64,000 bases of DNA, taken from assembly GCA_963205315.1 (NCBI GenBank), contig CAUJIO010000023.1, positions 83,907-147,906 of the forward strand. The letters run 5' to 3'. Below are positions 17,380 through 25,272 of the stretch, in pieces (positions within the stretch are counted from its first letter, which is position 1; every line of letters starts with the position of its first letter). The notes below the pieces were generated by a model. It made no database searches, was not told the DNA's origin, and worked only from the letters and a program-made list of their open reading frames with translations. This DNA is from Pseudomonadota bacterium (lineage in GTDB: Bacteria; Pseudomonadota; Alphaproteobacteria; Rhizobiales; Aestuariivirgaceae). A program made the translations under genes and the position numbers.

Positions 17380-18341
17380 GCAACTACGCCAACATCAATC
17401 CCGATGTCCGCCGCAACCACGACCTGCGCAATGCGCTGCATACGCTGATCCTCATTGCCGGCACAGGCCTGCTCGCCGGCGCCATCGCCTGGGTCGTCTT
17501 CGGCTTCGATGGTCTTATATACGCTGCGGTCTTCAGTGCCGTCGGGCTGTTCATGGCCAGCCGGATCTCCCCCAAGATGGTGTTGACGCTCTACAAGGCA
17601 CGCCCGCTAACGGCTGAGGAAATGCCGGAGATTCACGCCCTCGTTGACGATCTGGCCGCCAATGCGCAATTGCCTGCCCGGCCGCAGCTCTATTACGTAC
17701 CGAGCAAGATGCTGAATGCCTTCGCCGTCGGCCGGCGCGAGGACTCGGCGATCGCCGTTACCGATGGCCTTCTGCGCGCCATGACATTGCGCCAGCTCGG
17801 TGGCATTCTCGCCCACGAGATTTCGCATATCCGGTCTGGCGACCTCCGTGTCATGGGCCTCGCCGACGTGCTGAACCGCATCACCGGCTTCATGTCGACA
17901 TTGGGCCTTCTGGGCGTGCCGCTGATGTTCGGCACCGGATGGAACATCCCGCTGCTGGGGCTCCTGCTGCTGATCTTCGCGCCCACCATCGGCGGCCTGT
18001 TGCAACTGGCCCTGTCGCGCGCCCGCGAGTATGACGCCGACCTCGACGGCGCCGCATTGACTGGCGATCCCGAAGGCCTGGCCTCGGCCTTGGCCCTCCT
18101 TGAGCGCCGACAGGGCGCGGTCTGGGAAGGTCTGGTGCTGCCCGGCTCGCGTATTCCAGATCCCTCGCTGCTCCGCACCCATCCACGAACCGAAGACCGC
18201 ATCGCGCGTTTGCTCGCACTCCGCCGCGATACATCAAACCCGGTGAACGTCTCGACCGCCCGCGCATCACCCGATCCCACCATCGTTCCGGTGGTGCGTG
18301 ATCCGCGCATCCACTGGCACCGGCTTGGCATATGGTACTGA
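17376..18341 (+). CDS. M48-family zinc metallopeptidase (HtpX-like)
   Basis: The 321-residue membrane protease has two N-terminal transmembrane segments (LIAGTGLLAGAIAWVVFG and IYAAVFSAVGLFMASRI), the zinc-binding motif AHEISH, two further membrane segments (around GLLGVPLMFGTG and LLGLLLLIFAPTIGG), and the third zinc ligand in SRAREYDADLDG. It probably degrades damaged inner-membrane proteins. Lengthwise it is close to HtpX (about 290-320). Its start overlaps the stop of the DUF697 gene by 4 bases, placing it in the ycjX operon, which suggests a joint membrane stress role. It lacks the N-terminal sequence usual for rhizobial HtpX, so a paralogue is more likely. Confidence 0.87.
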   Translation: MSNYANINPDVRRNHDLRNALHTLILIAGTGLLAGAIAWVVFGFDGLIYAAVFSAVGLFMASRISPKMVLTLYKARPLTAEEMPEIHALVDDLAANAQLPARPQLYYVPSKMLNAFAVGRREDSAIAVTDGLLRAMTLRQLGGILAHEISHIRSGDLRVMGLADVLNRITGFMSTLGLLGVPLMFGTGWNIPLLGLLLLIFAPTIGGLLQLALSRAREYDADLDGAALTGDPEGLASALALLERRQGAVWEGLVLPGSRIPDPSLLRTHPRTEDRIARLLALRRDTSNPVNVSTARASPDPTIVPVVRDPRIHWHRLGIWY

Positions 18342-18661
18342 GAGCCGCCCTCGCACTGTTGTTGTCTGGCGGTTCCGCAACAGCGGCGAACCGCAGCACG
18401 AATATTGCCATGGCCGTGGCCCTGCTTGATGTCGCCCGGGAACATTGCGCCATCACTGTCGACGCAACGGTCGAGACGAAGCTGATGAAGGACTTTCACG
18501 AGTACGACATCGCAGGCCTGGCCTCGATCCTCTCGGGGCCGCTCAACGCCTTCTACGAAGATTTCCTGCACGAAATGAGAAGCGGCCGCGCCGGTTTCTG
18601 CAAGCAGTCCCCGGTGCAGGCCGCCAGCACCGGCTATCCCGTCATCAGGGCGGCAGAGTAG
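18332..18661 (+). CDS. Small secreted protein of unknown function
   Basis: I do not recognise this 109-residue protein. It begins MVLRAALALLLSGGSATAAN, a short signal peptide, followed by a mostly helical mature part with two cysteines (REHCAIT and AGFCKQ), possibly a disulfide. Its start lies inside the last codons of the M48 peptidase gene (10-base overlap) and the VWA gene starts 4 bases after its stop, so it is embedded in the same operon. It may be a periplasmic helper of that unit; this is inference only. Confidence 0.65.
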   Translation: MVLRAALALLLSGGSATAANRSTNIAMAVALLDVAREHCAITVDATVETKLMKDFHEYDIAGLASILSGPLNAFYEDFLHEMRSGRAGFCKQSPVQAASTGYPVIRAAE

Positions 18662-18665
18662 CGCA

Positions 18666-19841
18666 ATGTTTCTCACCTTCTTTACCGAGCTGAGAGTGGC
18701 CGGCGTGCCCGTCTCGCTCAACGAGTATCTGACGCTGATCGAGGCCCTCGAGGCCGGCCTCGCAAGTTACAGTACAGAAGAATTCTACTTTCTATCGCGC
18801 GCGGCACTGGTCAAGGACGAACGCAACCTCGACCGCTTCGACCGCGTCTTCGGAAACGTCTTCAAGGGCCTCGAACACAACCCCGGAAGCCTGCTGGCCG
18901 AGATTCCCGAGGAGTGGTTGCGCAAGCTCGCCGAAAAGCACCTGACTGACGAAGAGAAGAGACTTATCAAGGCTTTAGGTGGACTTGATAAGATTCTGGA
19001 GGAACTCCGCAAACGGCTTGAAGAACAGAAAGGCAGGCATCAGGGCGGCAGCAAATGGGTTGGCACGGCGGGCACATCGCCCTTCGCCGCATATGGCTAC
19101 AATCCCGCGGGCGTGCGCATCGGGCAGGACAAGAACCGTAACAATAGCGCCGTGAAAGTCTGGGACAGGCGCGACTTCAAGGACCTCGACGACACGGTCG
19201 AACTCGGCACCCGCAACATCAAGATCGCGCTCCGGCGTCTGCGCAAGTTCGCCCGCGAAGGTGCCGCCGATGAGCTCGATCTCGATGGCACGATTCACTC
19301 GACTGCGCGTCAGGGCTGGCTCGATGTAAAGCTGGTGCCGGAACGGCGCAACACCGTGAAGGTTCTGATCTTCTTCGACGTTGGTGGCTCCATGGATCCG
19401 CATGTAAAGATCTGCGAGGAGTTGTTCTCGGCCGCACGCACGCAGTTCAAGCACATGGAATATTTCTACTTCCACAACTGCATCTACGAGAGCGTGTGGA
19501 AGAACAACCGCCGCCGCACGGATGAGCGAATCGACACATGGAAAGTGCTGCATACCTATTCGCACGACTATAAGGTGATCATCGTCGGTGACGCGTCGAT
19601 GAGTCCTTTTGAACTGACCCATGCTGGCGGCTCGGTCGAACACTGGAACGAGGAACCGGGCGTCTCCTGGCTGAGCCGCATCGCCGCCGCCTATCCCAAG
19701 ACCGTCTGGATCAATCCCTCGGCGGAGAAATACTGGTCCTATTCGCCTTCAATCGGCCTGGTTTCGCGCGCATTTGGAAATCGCATGTTTCCGCTGACGC
19801 TTGGCGGACTCGATCGCGCGATGCGCGACCTGACCCGCTGA
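18666..19841 (+). CDS. CoxE-like VWA domain protein
   Basis: The 391-residue protein starts MFLTFFTELRVAGVPVSLNEY, the family's typical opening, and has a central CoxE/VWA domain with a modified MIDAS motif FFDVGGSMDPH (Gly in place of the first Ser). YFYFHNCIYE and KVIIVGDASMSPFE follow. Proteins of this kind work with MoxR ATPases in maturation of target enzymes. The matching MoxR gene here is at 7422-8267, so the pair, usually adjacent, is split by about 10 kb. It follows the small secreted gene after 4 bases and is followed by a hairpin terminator. Confidence 0.88.
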   Translation: MFLTFFTELRVAGVPVSLNEYLTLIEALEAGLASYSTEEFYFLSRAALVKDERNLDRFDRVFGNVFKGLEHNPGSLLAEIPEEWLRKLAEKHLTDEEKRLIKALGGLDKILEELRKRLEEQKGRHQGGSKWVGTAGTSPFAAYGYNPAGVRIGQDKNRNNSAVKVWDRRDFKDLDDTVELGTRNIKIALRRLRKFAREGAADELDLDGTIHSTARQGWLDVKLVPERRNTVKVLIFFDVGGSMDPHVKICEELFSAARTQFKHMEYFYFHNCIYESVWKNNRRRTDERIDTWKVLHTYSHDYKVIIVGDASMSPFELTHAGGSVEHWNEEPGVSWLSRIAAAYPKTVWINPSAEKYWSYSPSIGLVSRAFGNRMFPLTLGGLDRAMRDLTR

Positions 19842-19869
19842 AGATTACCAAGAATTCATCTGCTGCCAC

Positions 19870-19904
19870 AGACGGAACAGCCGGACCCCGTCCGTCTTTC
19901 ATTC
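19870..19904 (+). terminator. Probable terminator after the VWA gene
   Basis: A 7-bp stem AGACGGA (19870-19876) pairs with TCCGTCT (19891-19897) and is followed by TTCATTC. It lies 29 bases after the VWA stop and before the EF-hand gene. Confidence 0.5.
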
Positions 19905-19929
19905 ATCGGACAACCAATGGAGTTAAACG

Positions 19930-20568
19930 ATGCAGAAGAGAACCAAATTGCTGATCGCCGCCGGAGCCGTGGGTCTCTTGGCAGTGGGCGGTGTCGCCGG
20001 CCTCGCCAATGCCGATATGGGCCGCATGGGCCGGGGCATGATGGGACACGGCATGATGGGTCACGGCATGATGGGCGGTGGCCCGCAGCAGATGATGGAG
20101 CGCTATGACGCCAACAAGGACGGCAAGCTCACCCAGGACGAGATCGACCAGAACCGCACCAGCTGGCTCAACGAATTCGATACCGACAAGAACGCCACCC
20201 TGTCGCTCGACGAGTTCAAGTCCCTTTGGCTGAAGGCCCGTAACGAAGAGATGGTGCGCGAGTTCCAGTTCTTCGACCGTGATGGCAATGGCCAGGTGAC
20301 GCTCGATGAATACAAGCAGCCGATGTCCGATCTGGTCGCCAGCCATGATCGCAACGGTGATGGCGCCTTGAGCAAGGACGACCGTCCGCAACGCGGCGAA
20401 GGCCGCGGCATGGGGCACCGGGGCAAGCACGGCATGGGCCAGGGAATGGGCCAAGGCATGGGTCAAGGAATGGGTCAAGGAATGGGCCAGGGCATGATGG
20501 ACCAGGATGACGACGAAGGTCAGCCGGAAGATACGCCGGACGCACCCGCAGCGCCCGCCAATCCGTGA
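19930..20568 (+). CDS. Secreted EF-hand protein with Met/Gly-rich repeats
   Basis: The 212-residue protein has a signal peptide (MQKRTKLLIAAGAVGLLAVG...). A MGHGM repeat stretch of about 20 residues follows, then four EF-hand loops: DANKDGKLTQDE, DTDKNATLSLDE, DRDGNGQVTLDE and DRNGDGALSKDD. A GMGQ tetrapeptide repeat and an acidic, proline-rich tail end the protein. Loops 1, 3 and 4 have good calcium ligands; loop 2 has Ala at the usual Gly position and is weaker. The Met/His-rich parts could bind copper, which is inference. It is periplasmic or surface exposed. It stands alone with a GGAG ribosome binding site and its own strong terminator. Confidence 0.88.
   Translation: MQKRTKLLIAAGAVGLLAVGGVAGLANADMGRMGRGMMGHGMMGHGMMGGGPQQMMERYDANKDGKLTQDEIDQNRTSWLNEFDTDKNATLSLDEFKSLWLKARNEEMVREFQFFDRDGNGQVTLDEYKQPMSDLVASHDRNGDGALSKDDRPQRGEGRGMGHRGKHGMGQGMGQGMGQGMGQGMGQGMMDQDDDEGQPEDTPDAPAAPANP
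20431..20502 (+). repeat. Six tandem 12-bp units encoding GMGQ
   Basis: Units of the pattern GGNATGGGNCAR repeat about six times, encoding Gly-Met-Gly-Gln. Third-position differences show the array is not freshly expanded. Copy number probably varies between strains. Confidence 0.8.
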
Positions 20569-20590
20569 TCGAAGAATTCCCTTGAAAGGT

Positions 20591-20622
20591 GGCCCGGAAC
20601 AGCGATGTTCCGGGCCTTTTTG
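20591..20622 (+). terminator. Strong intrinsic terminator of the EF-hand gene
   Basis: A perfect 11-bp stem GGCCCGGAACA (20591-20601), loop GCGA, TGTTCCGGGCC (20606-20616) is followed directly by TTTTTG. Confidence 0.9.
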
Positions 20623-20735
20623 TTGCATCCGTACATTTCGAGGCCTGCCGTTAACGGATGATTCACCAGTGCCGCGTCTCTAAATGATTTCTCAGGGAAT
20701 GGCTGCGACACTGCGGTCTCCCAGCGCAGGAAGTC

Positions 20736-21968
20736 ATGACGCATCTTCGTCTCGAACTCGCCGACGGCACCGCACCGGTCTTGCGTGAGGCCGGGCATTC
20801 GCCTGCGCCTGCCGTTCATCCGTTGGCCTCGGGATCCCATCTCCGCACCGTCCATGAGTTCTGTGACTTTCTGGCGCTGGAGACCGAGTGGCGCCGCCTC
20901 GAAACCGGCTGTCGGTCTCACCCTAATATTTTCCAGACGTTCGACTGGCTGAAGACCTGGGCCGAGGTCTACAGCGCAGCCCCCGGGAGCCAGGAACTCC
21001 ACGTCATTCTCGGCTACCGCGATAGCCGGCTGGTCTTTGCCTGGCCGCTCATGCGCACCCGCTCCGGTCCCCTCACCATCCTGCGCTGGATGTCGGAGCC
21101 GTTGTCGCAATATGGAGACGTGCTGATAGCCTCCGGCGAATGCGCCAAGGCCTGGATGACGGCGACCTTGATCCAGCTTCGCAGCACTCCCGGTGTCGAC
21201 GCCATTCGCCTGCGCCATGTCCGCTGCGATGCCGCGGCCACGCCGTTCCTGCACATGAATTTCCGCAATGCCCGTTTGGCGGAACAGGCGCCCTGGCTTG
21301 ATCTCACCCGCTTTGCCGATGAGGCCGCCTACGAGGCCCGTTACACCTCGTCCCAGCGCAAGCGCCGCAAGAAGATCCGCAAAGCCCTCGAAGATGCCTT
21401 CGGTCCCGTCGCCTTCACCGCGCTGAAACCCGGTCATGCCGGCGATCTTGCCATCGATCAGGCGATTGCCGAGAAATCCGAATGGATCGAGGAACGCGGC
21501 CGCCAGAATCGTGCCCTGAGTGGTCCTGGCCTCAGTACATTTCTGAAGCGGCTGGCGCGATCGCAGGACGGCGCCATGGATCTTGTGGTGACAGCCCTCA
21601 CTGCCGGCGGCAAGCCTGTGTCATGGGAAATCGGCCTCCGCCACGCCGGCACGCACTTCGCTTTCATCACCAGCCATGTGAACGCACTCACCGACTACTC
21701 GCCCGCCCGCCTGCACATGGATCTGTCGCAGCGGCACGCCCTCAACCACGGCATGCGTGCCTTTGATCTCATGCTCCCGCATGATGTCTACAAGGACTCC
21801 TGGTCGTCCGGCCACACCGATACGGCCGACTTCCACCTGCCGCTGTCGGCCGGGGGCTGGGCCTATGGCGTCATCTATCTCGAGCGCCTGCGGCCCATGC
21901 TCCGCCATGCCTACTATCGGATGTCTCCGGGCCTCCTGCGCCTGCTGAAGCCCATCGTCGGGCATTGA
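20736..21968 (+). CDS. GNAT-fold acetyltransferase, CelD/BcsL type
   Basis: The 410-residue protein belongs to the acetyltransferase_6 group (annotated CelD/BcsL family), often tied to cellulose or exopolysaccharide acylation. Typical motifs are WRRLETGCRSHPNIFQTFDW near residue 52, LMRTRSGPLTILRWMSEPLSQYGD, the RYTSSQRKRRKKIRKALED stretch, and FDLMLPHDVYKDSWSS towards the end. It is cytoplasmic, with no signal peptide or membrane helix. There are no polysaccharide genes directly beside it, so the acceptor is unknown. A GGAAG site precedes ATG 20736. Confidence 0.8.
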   Translation: MTHLRLELADGTAPVLREAGHSPAPAVHPLASGSHLRTVHEFCDFLALETEWRRLETGCRSHPNIFQTFDWLKTWAEVYSAAPGSQELHVILGYRDSRLVFAWPLMRTRSGPLTILRWMSEPLSQYGDVLIASGECAKAWMTATLIQLRSTPGVDAIRLRHVRCDAAATPFLHMNFRNARLAEQAPWLDLTRFADEAAYEARYTSSQRKRRKKIRKALEDAFGPVAFTALKPGHAGDLAIDQAIAEKSEWIEERGRQNRALSGPGLSTFLKRLARSQDGAMDLVVTALTAGGKPVSWEIGLRHAGTHFAFITSHVNALTDYSPARLHMDLSQRHALNHGMRAFDLMLPHDVYKDSWSSGHTDTADFHLPLSAGGWAYGVIYLERLRPMLRHAYYRMSPGLLRLLKPIVGH

Positions 21969-22070
21969 CGGCGTGCACATGCCGCATGCGCTTGGACGGT
22001 GATTGCGGCCGGAGCCTCTGCTATAGCCGGATTGATCGAGACTCCTCCTCACCCTGAACCCAGTGAAGCC

Positions 22071-24125
22071 ATGACGACAGTGATCCGCGCCAACGATCCC
22101 TTGCTGCAGCCCTACAAGCTGAAGCATCTGACCCTCAAGAACCGCATCATGTCGACGGCCCATGAGCCGAACTATGCCGAGGACGGCATGCCGACCGACC
22201 GCTACCGCCTCTATCACGTCGAAAAGGCCAAGGGCGGCATCGCGCTGACCATGACGGCGGGTTCGGCCATCGTGTCTCGCGACTCGGCCCCGGTCTTCGG
22301 CAACCTGCTTGTCTACAAGGACGAAATCGTGCCGTGGCTGAAGAAGCTGACCGACGAATGCCACGAGCACGGCACCGCCGTGATGATCCAGCTGACCCAT
22401 CTGGGCCGCCGCACGGTATGGAACAAGGCCGACTGGCTCCCGGTGATCGCCCCTTCGCCGCTGCGCGAGCCCGCCCACCGCGCATTCCCCAAGGAAATGG
22501 AAGACTGGGATATCGAGCGCGTCATCAAGGACTATGCCGATGCCGCAGAGCGCATGAAGGCCGCCGGCCTCGATGGTTTCGAACTGCAATGCTACGGCCA
22601 CCTGATGGACGGGTTCTGGTCGCCCGCCACCGGCCAGCGGACCGATGGCTATGGCGGCTCTCTCGAAAACCGCATGCTGTTTGGCCTGCGTGTTCTGAAA
22701 GCGATTCGTGACCGCATCGGCGACTCGCTCGTCGTCGGTCTGCGCATCGCCGCCGACGAGGACTGGGAACAAGGACTGACCCGCGCAGAAGGCCTTGAGA
22801 TCTGCAAGCGCTTCCGTGACTCGGGTTTGATCGACTTCCTCAACATCATCAAGGGCCACATCGAACATGATGCCCCTCTGGCCGATGTCATTCCGGTCGC
22901 AGGCATGAAGGCCTCGCCACACCTCGACTTTGCCGGTGAAGTCCGTGCACTGACCAAATTCCCGGTCTTCCACGCTGCCCGCATCAACGATGTCGCAACA
23001 GCCCGCCATGCCGTCGCCGAAGGCAAGCTGGACATGGTCGGCATGACCAGGGCTTTTATCGCCGATCCGCACATCGTCAAGAAAATCACCGAGGGCCGTG
23101 AGCAGGACATTCGCCCCTGTGTCGGCGCCACGTATTGCCTCGACCGCATCTACGAAGGCCACGAGGCACTCTGCATCCACAATCCGGCCACCAGCCGCGA
23201 AGCAAGCATACCGCATGTCATAGCCAGGGCAAAGAAGGCGAAGTCCGTCGTCATCGTCGGCGCCGGGCCGGCGGGACTCGAAGCCGCCCGTGTCGCGGGC
23301 GAGCGGGGCCACAAGGTCACGTTGTTCGAGGCTGCCAACGAAGCCGGCGGCCAGATCCGCATGGCTGCACGTTTGAAGCGACGTCGCGAACTGATCGGCA
23401 TCGTCGATTGGCGCGTGGCACAGGCTGAGCGCCTGAAGGTCGATTTGCGTTTCAACACGCTTGCCGAAGCATCCGACGTCCTTGCCCTCGAACCGGATAC
23501 CGTCATCATCGCCACGGGTGGCATGGCCCAGAATCTCAGCATCGAATCCGGCAGCGACCTCGCGGTATCTAGCTGGGACATCCTCTCGGGCGACGTGAAG
23601 CCAACGGGTGAAGTCCTGCTATTTGACGACAACGGCGCCCATTCCGGTATGACTGCGGCTGAACTCATCGCCGAGGCTGGCACGCCGCTCGAAATCGTCA
23701 GCCCCGAACGCTTTTTCGCGCCCGAAATGGGTGGCCTCAATCTCGTGCCCTACATGAGAGCGCTGACGGACAAGGGGGTGACCATAACGACCATGACGCG
23801 CGTCCGCACCCTCGCACGCGAGGGCAACCGGATTCGCGCCACACTGTGGAGCCCCTATACCCAGGCGGACTGCGGCAGCCGTATTGTCGATCAGGTCGTG
23901 GTCGAGAACGGCACCAGCCCGCTGGCCGATCTCTATTTCGATCTGAAGGAACTCTCGTCCAACCGCGGCGAAGTCGACCACATGGCCTTGATCAACGGCC
24001 GCCCGCAATCCATCGTGAGCAACAGCCAGGGCCGCTTCCAGCTCTTCCGCATCGGCGATGCCGTGGCCTCGCGCAACATCCACGCGTCGATCTACGACGC
24101 CCTGCGGCTGCTCAAGGATATCTGA
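22071..24125 (+). CDS. FMN/Fe-S/FAD oxidoreductase, possible N-methylproline demethylase type
   Basis: The 684-residue protein has the layout of 2,4-dienoyl-CoA reductase and trimethylamine dehydrogenase: an N-terminal TIM barrel for FMN (starting LLQPYKLKHLTLKNRIMST), a small Fe-S region, then FAD- and NAD-binding Rossmann domains (SVVIVGAGPAGLEAARVAG). The Fe-S motif reads C350-V-G-A353-T-Y-C356-x11-C368; the expected second cysteine is Ala, so one cluster ligand is missing. I recall the same CVGA/GxYCLDRIYEG signature in proteins annotated as N-methylproline demethylase, suggesting an N-methyl amino acid as substrate. The split YeeE/YedE genes follow 2 bases later. ATG 22071 was chosen by homology. 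Confidence 0.83.
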   Translation: MTTVIRANDPLLQPYKLKHLTLKNRIMSTAHEPNYAEDGMPTDRYRLYHVEKAKGGIALTMTAGSAIVSRDSAPVFGNLLVYKDEIVPWLKKLTDECHEHGTAVMIQLTHLGRRTVWNKADWLPVIAPSPLREPAHRAFPKEMEDWDIERVIKDYADAAERMKAAGLDGFELQCYGHLMDGFWSPATGQRTDGYGGSLENRMLFGLRVLKAIRDRIGDSLVVGLRIAADEDWEQGLTRAEGLEICKRFRDSGLIDFLNIIKGHIEHDAPLADVIPVAGMKASPHLDFAGEVRALTKFPVFHAARINDVATARHAVAEGKLDMVGMTRAFIADPHIVKKITEGREQDIRPCVGATYCLDRIYEGHEALCIHNPATSREASIPHVIARAKKAKSVVIVGAGPAGLEAARVAGERGHKVTLFEAANEAGGQIRMAARLKRRRELIGIVDWRVAQAERLKVDLRFNTLAEASDVLALEPDTVIIATGGMAQNLSIESGSDLAVSSWDILSGDVKPTGEVLLFDDNGAHSGMTAAELIAEAGTPLEIVSPERFFAPEMGGLNLVPYMRALTDKGVTITTMTRVRTLAREGNRIRATLWSPYTQADCGSRIVDQVVVENGTSPLADLYFDLKELSSNRGEVDHMALINGRPQSIVSNSQGRFQLFRIGDAVASRNIHASIYDALRLLKDI

Positions 24126-24127
24126 GC

Positions 24128-24565
24128 ATGACCGAGTTCACACCCCTCGCCGGTGCGATCGGCGGCATTCTCATCGGTCTTTCGGCCGTCGTCCTGATGG
24201 CCGGCATCGGCCGCGTCGCTGGCCTGAGCGGCATCTTCGGCGGCTTGCTCACGGTGAACTGGTCCGCGGAACAGGGTTGGCGCGGCACGTTCATCCTTGG
24301 CCTCTTTGCCGGCGCTGCCTTGACCGCGCTGCTGGGTGGCATCGATGTCTCGGCAATCAGTTTCGCCGGTGGTCCAGTCGGCATCATCGTCGGTGGATTG
24401 CTGGTGGGAATTGGCACGGCGCTGGGCTCGGGCTGCACCAGCGGTCATGGCATCTGCGGTATCGCCAGGCTGTCACGGCGCGGCATCACCGCCACGATCA
24501 TATTCATGGCCGCCGCTGTCGTCACCGTGTTCGTGACGCGTCACATCGTAGGAGCCGGATCTTGA
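24128..24565 (+). CDS. YeeE/YedE-family membrane protein, first half (PmpA-like)
   Basis: This 145-residue integral membrane protein corresponds to the first half of full-length YeeE/YedE transporters, linked to uptake of sulfur compounds such as thiosulfate. It has about four transmembrane segments and the signature ALGSGCTSGHGICGIARLSRR, with conserved cysteines that line the transport path in the family. Its stop overlaps the start of the second half-gene, so the two halves probably assemble as one transporter. It starts 2 bases after the flavoprotein gene. Confidence 0.87.
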   Translation: MTEFTPLAGAIGGILIGLSAVVLMAGIGRVAGLSGIFGGLLTVNWSAEQGWRGTFILGLFAGAALTALLGGIDVSAISFAGGPVGIIVGGLLVGIGTALGSGCTSGHGICGIARLSRRGITATIIFMAAAVVTVFVTRHIVGAGS

Positions 24566-24999
24566 ACCACATTGCAGCCCTCGTCTCCGGCCTGCTCTTC
24601 GGCGCAGGCGTAGCGCTCTCCGGCATGGTCAACCCGGTGAAAGTTCTGAACTTCATGGACATCGCCGGAACCTGGGATCCGACGCTGATCTTTGTCATGG
24701 CTGCCGGACTGATCGTCACCTTCGCCGGCTATCGCCTCGTCCTCGCCCGCCGACAACCGTTGTTTGCGCCATCCTTCTCGCTCCCGGCCACAAGCGGCAT
24801 CGATGCGCGGCTGATTGCCGGCGCAGGGCTTTTCGGCCTCGGCTGGGGCCTCACCGGCTTCTGCCCCGGCCCCGCCGTGGCATCGCTGGTCTTCGGCTAT
24901 TGGCAGTCGGCGCTGTTCGTGGCCGCCATGGCGGCAGGCATGATCGCCATGCGGCTGATCACCCACCGCCCGGCAGCAACCGAATCGGTCGAGGGTTAG
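24562..24999 (+). CDS. YeeE/YedE-family membrane protein, second half (PmpB-like, DUF6691)
   Basis: The 145-residue partner of the preceding gene has about four transmembrane segments. Its motifs are GVALSGMVNPVKVLNFMDIAGTWDP and GLGWGLTGFCPGPAVASL, with a conserved cysteine near the C-terminus. The start is the TTG at 24562, whose last two bases overlap the upstream TGA, a tight coupling arrangement. The stop overlaps the stop of the convergent DUF2892 gene. Crp/Fnr control is suggested by neighbours but the visible operator faces the DUF2892 gene. Confidence 0.87.
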   Translation: MNHIAALVSGLLFGAGVALSGMVNPVKVLNFMDIAGTWDPTLIFVMAAGLIVTFAGYRLVLARRQPLFAPSFSLPATSGIDARLIAGAGLFGLGWGLTGFCPGPAVASLVFGYWQSALFVAAMAAGMIAMRLITHRPAATESVEG

Positions 25000-25199
25000 G
25001 CTCTCTTCACCGGGCAGGTGCTGACGCCGAGGATCGAATAGAGCGGACAGTTGCCGATCAATGCCGTCACCAGCGGAATGACGCCGATCCAGCCGATCCA
25101 GTTATAGCCCGTAGGTGCTGCCAGCACAGCATACCACAAGAGTGCGAGGCCGATGATGACGCGAATGACACGGTCGATGGTTCCGACATTGGTGGTCAT
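24996..25199 (-). CDS. DUF2892 (YgaP-like) small membrane protein
   Basis: The 67-residue protein starts MTTNVGTIDRVIRVIIGLAL and has two transmembrane segments with a glycine-rich turn, ending in GNCPLYSILGVSTCPVKR; the two cysteines are conserved in the family. Such proteins accompany rhodanese domains and sulfide or thiosulfate handling genes, in line with the convergent YeeE/YedE pair. An AAGGAG site precedes the start at 25199. Upstream lies a perfect CRP-type palindrome placed for activation. Confidence 0.88.
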   Translation of the reverse strand: MTTNVGTIDRVIRVIIGLALLWYAVLAAPTGYNWIGWIGVIPLVTALIGNCPLYSILGVSTCPVKRA

Positions 25200-25227
25200 G
25201 GAATAGCTCCTTCTTTGTTCCGGCCCC

Positions 25228-25272
25228 GGGATAGGCCATCGGCATCGCGGTTTCTGTGACTTGATCACAGAA
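25228..25272 (-). promoter_or_regulatory. CRP/FNR-type operator and promoter of the DUF2892 gene
   Basis: The palindrome TTCTGTGA-CTTGA-TCACAGAA (25252-25272) has perfect 8-bp arms. On the minus strand a -10-like TATCCC/CCTATC lies at about 25228-25235, putting the start near 25222 and the operator centre near -40. This is the spacing of class II Crp/Fnr activation. The site overlaps the stop codon of the Crp/Fnr regulator gene itself, the natural candidate for the binding protein. Confidence 0.7.
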
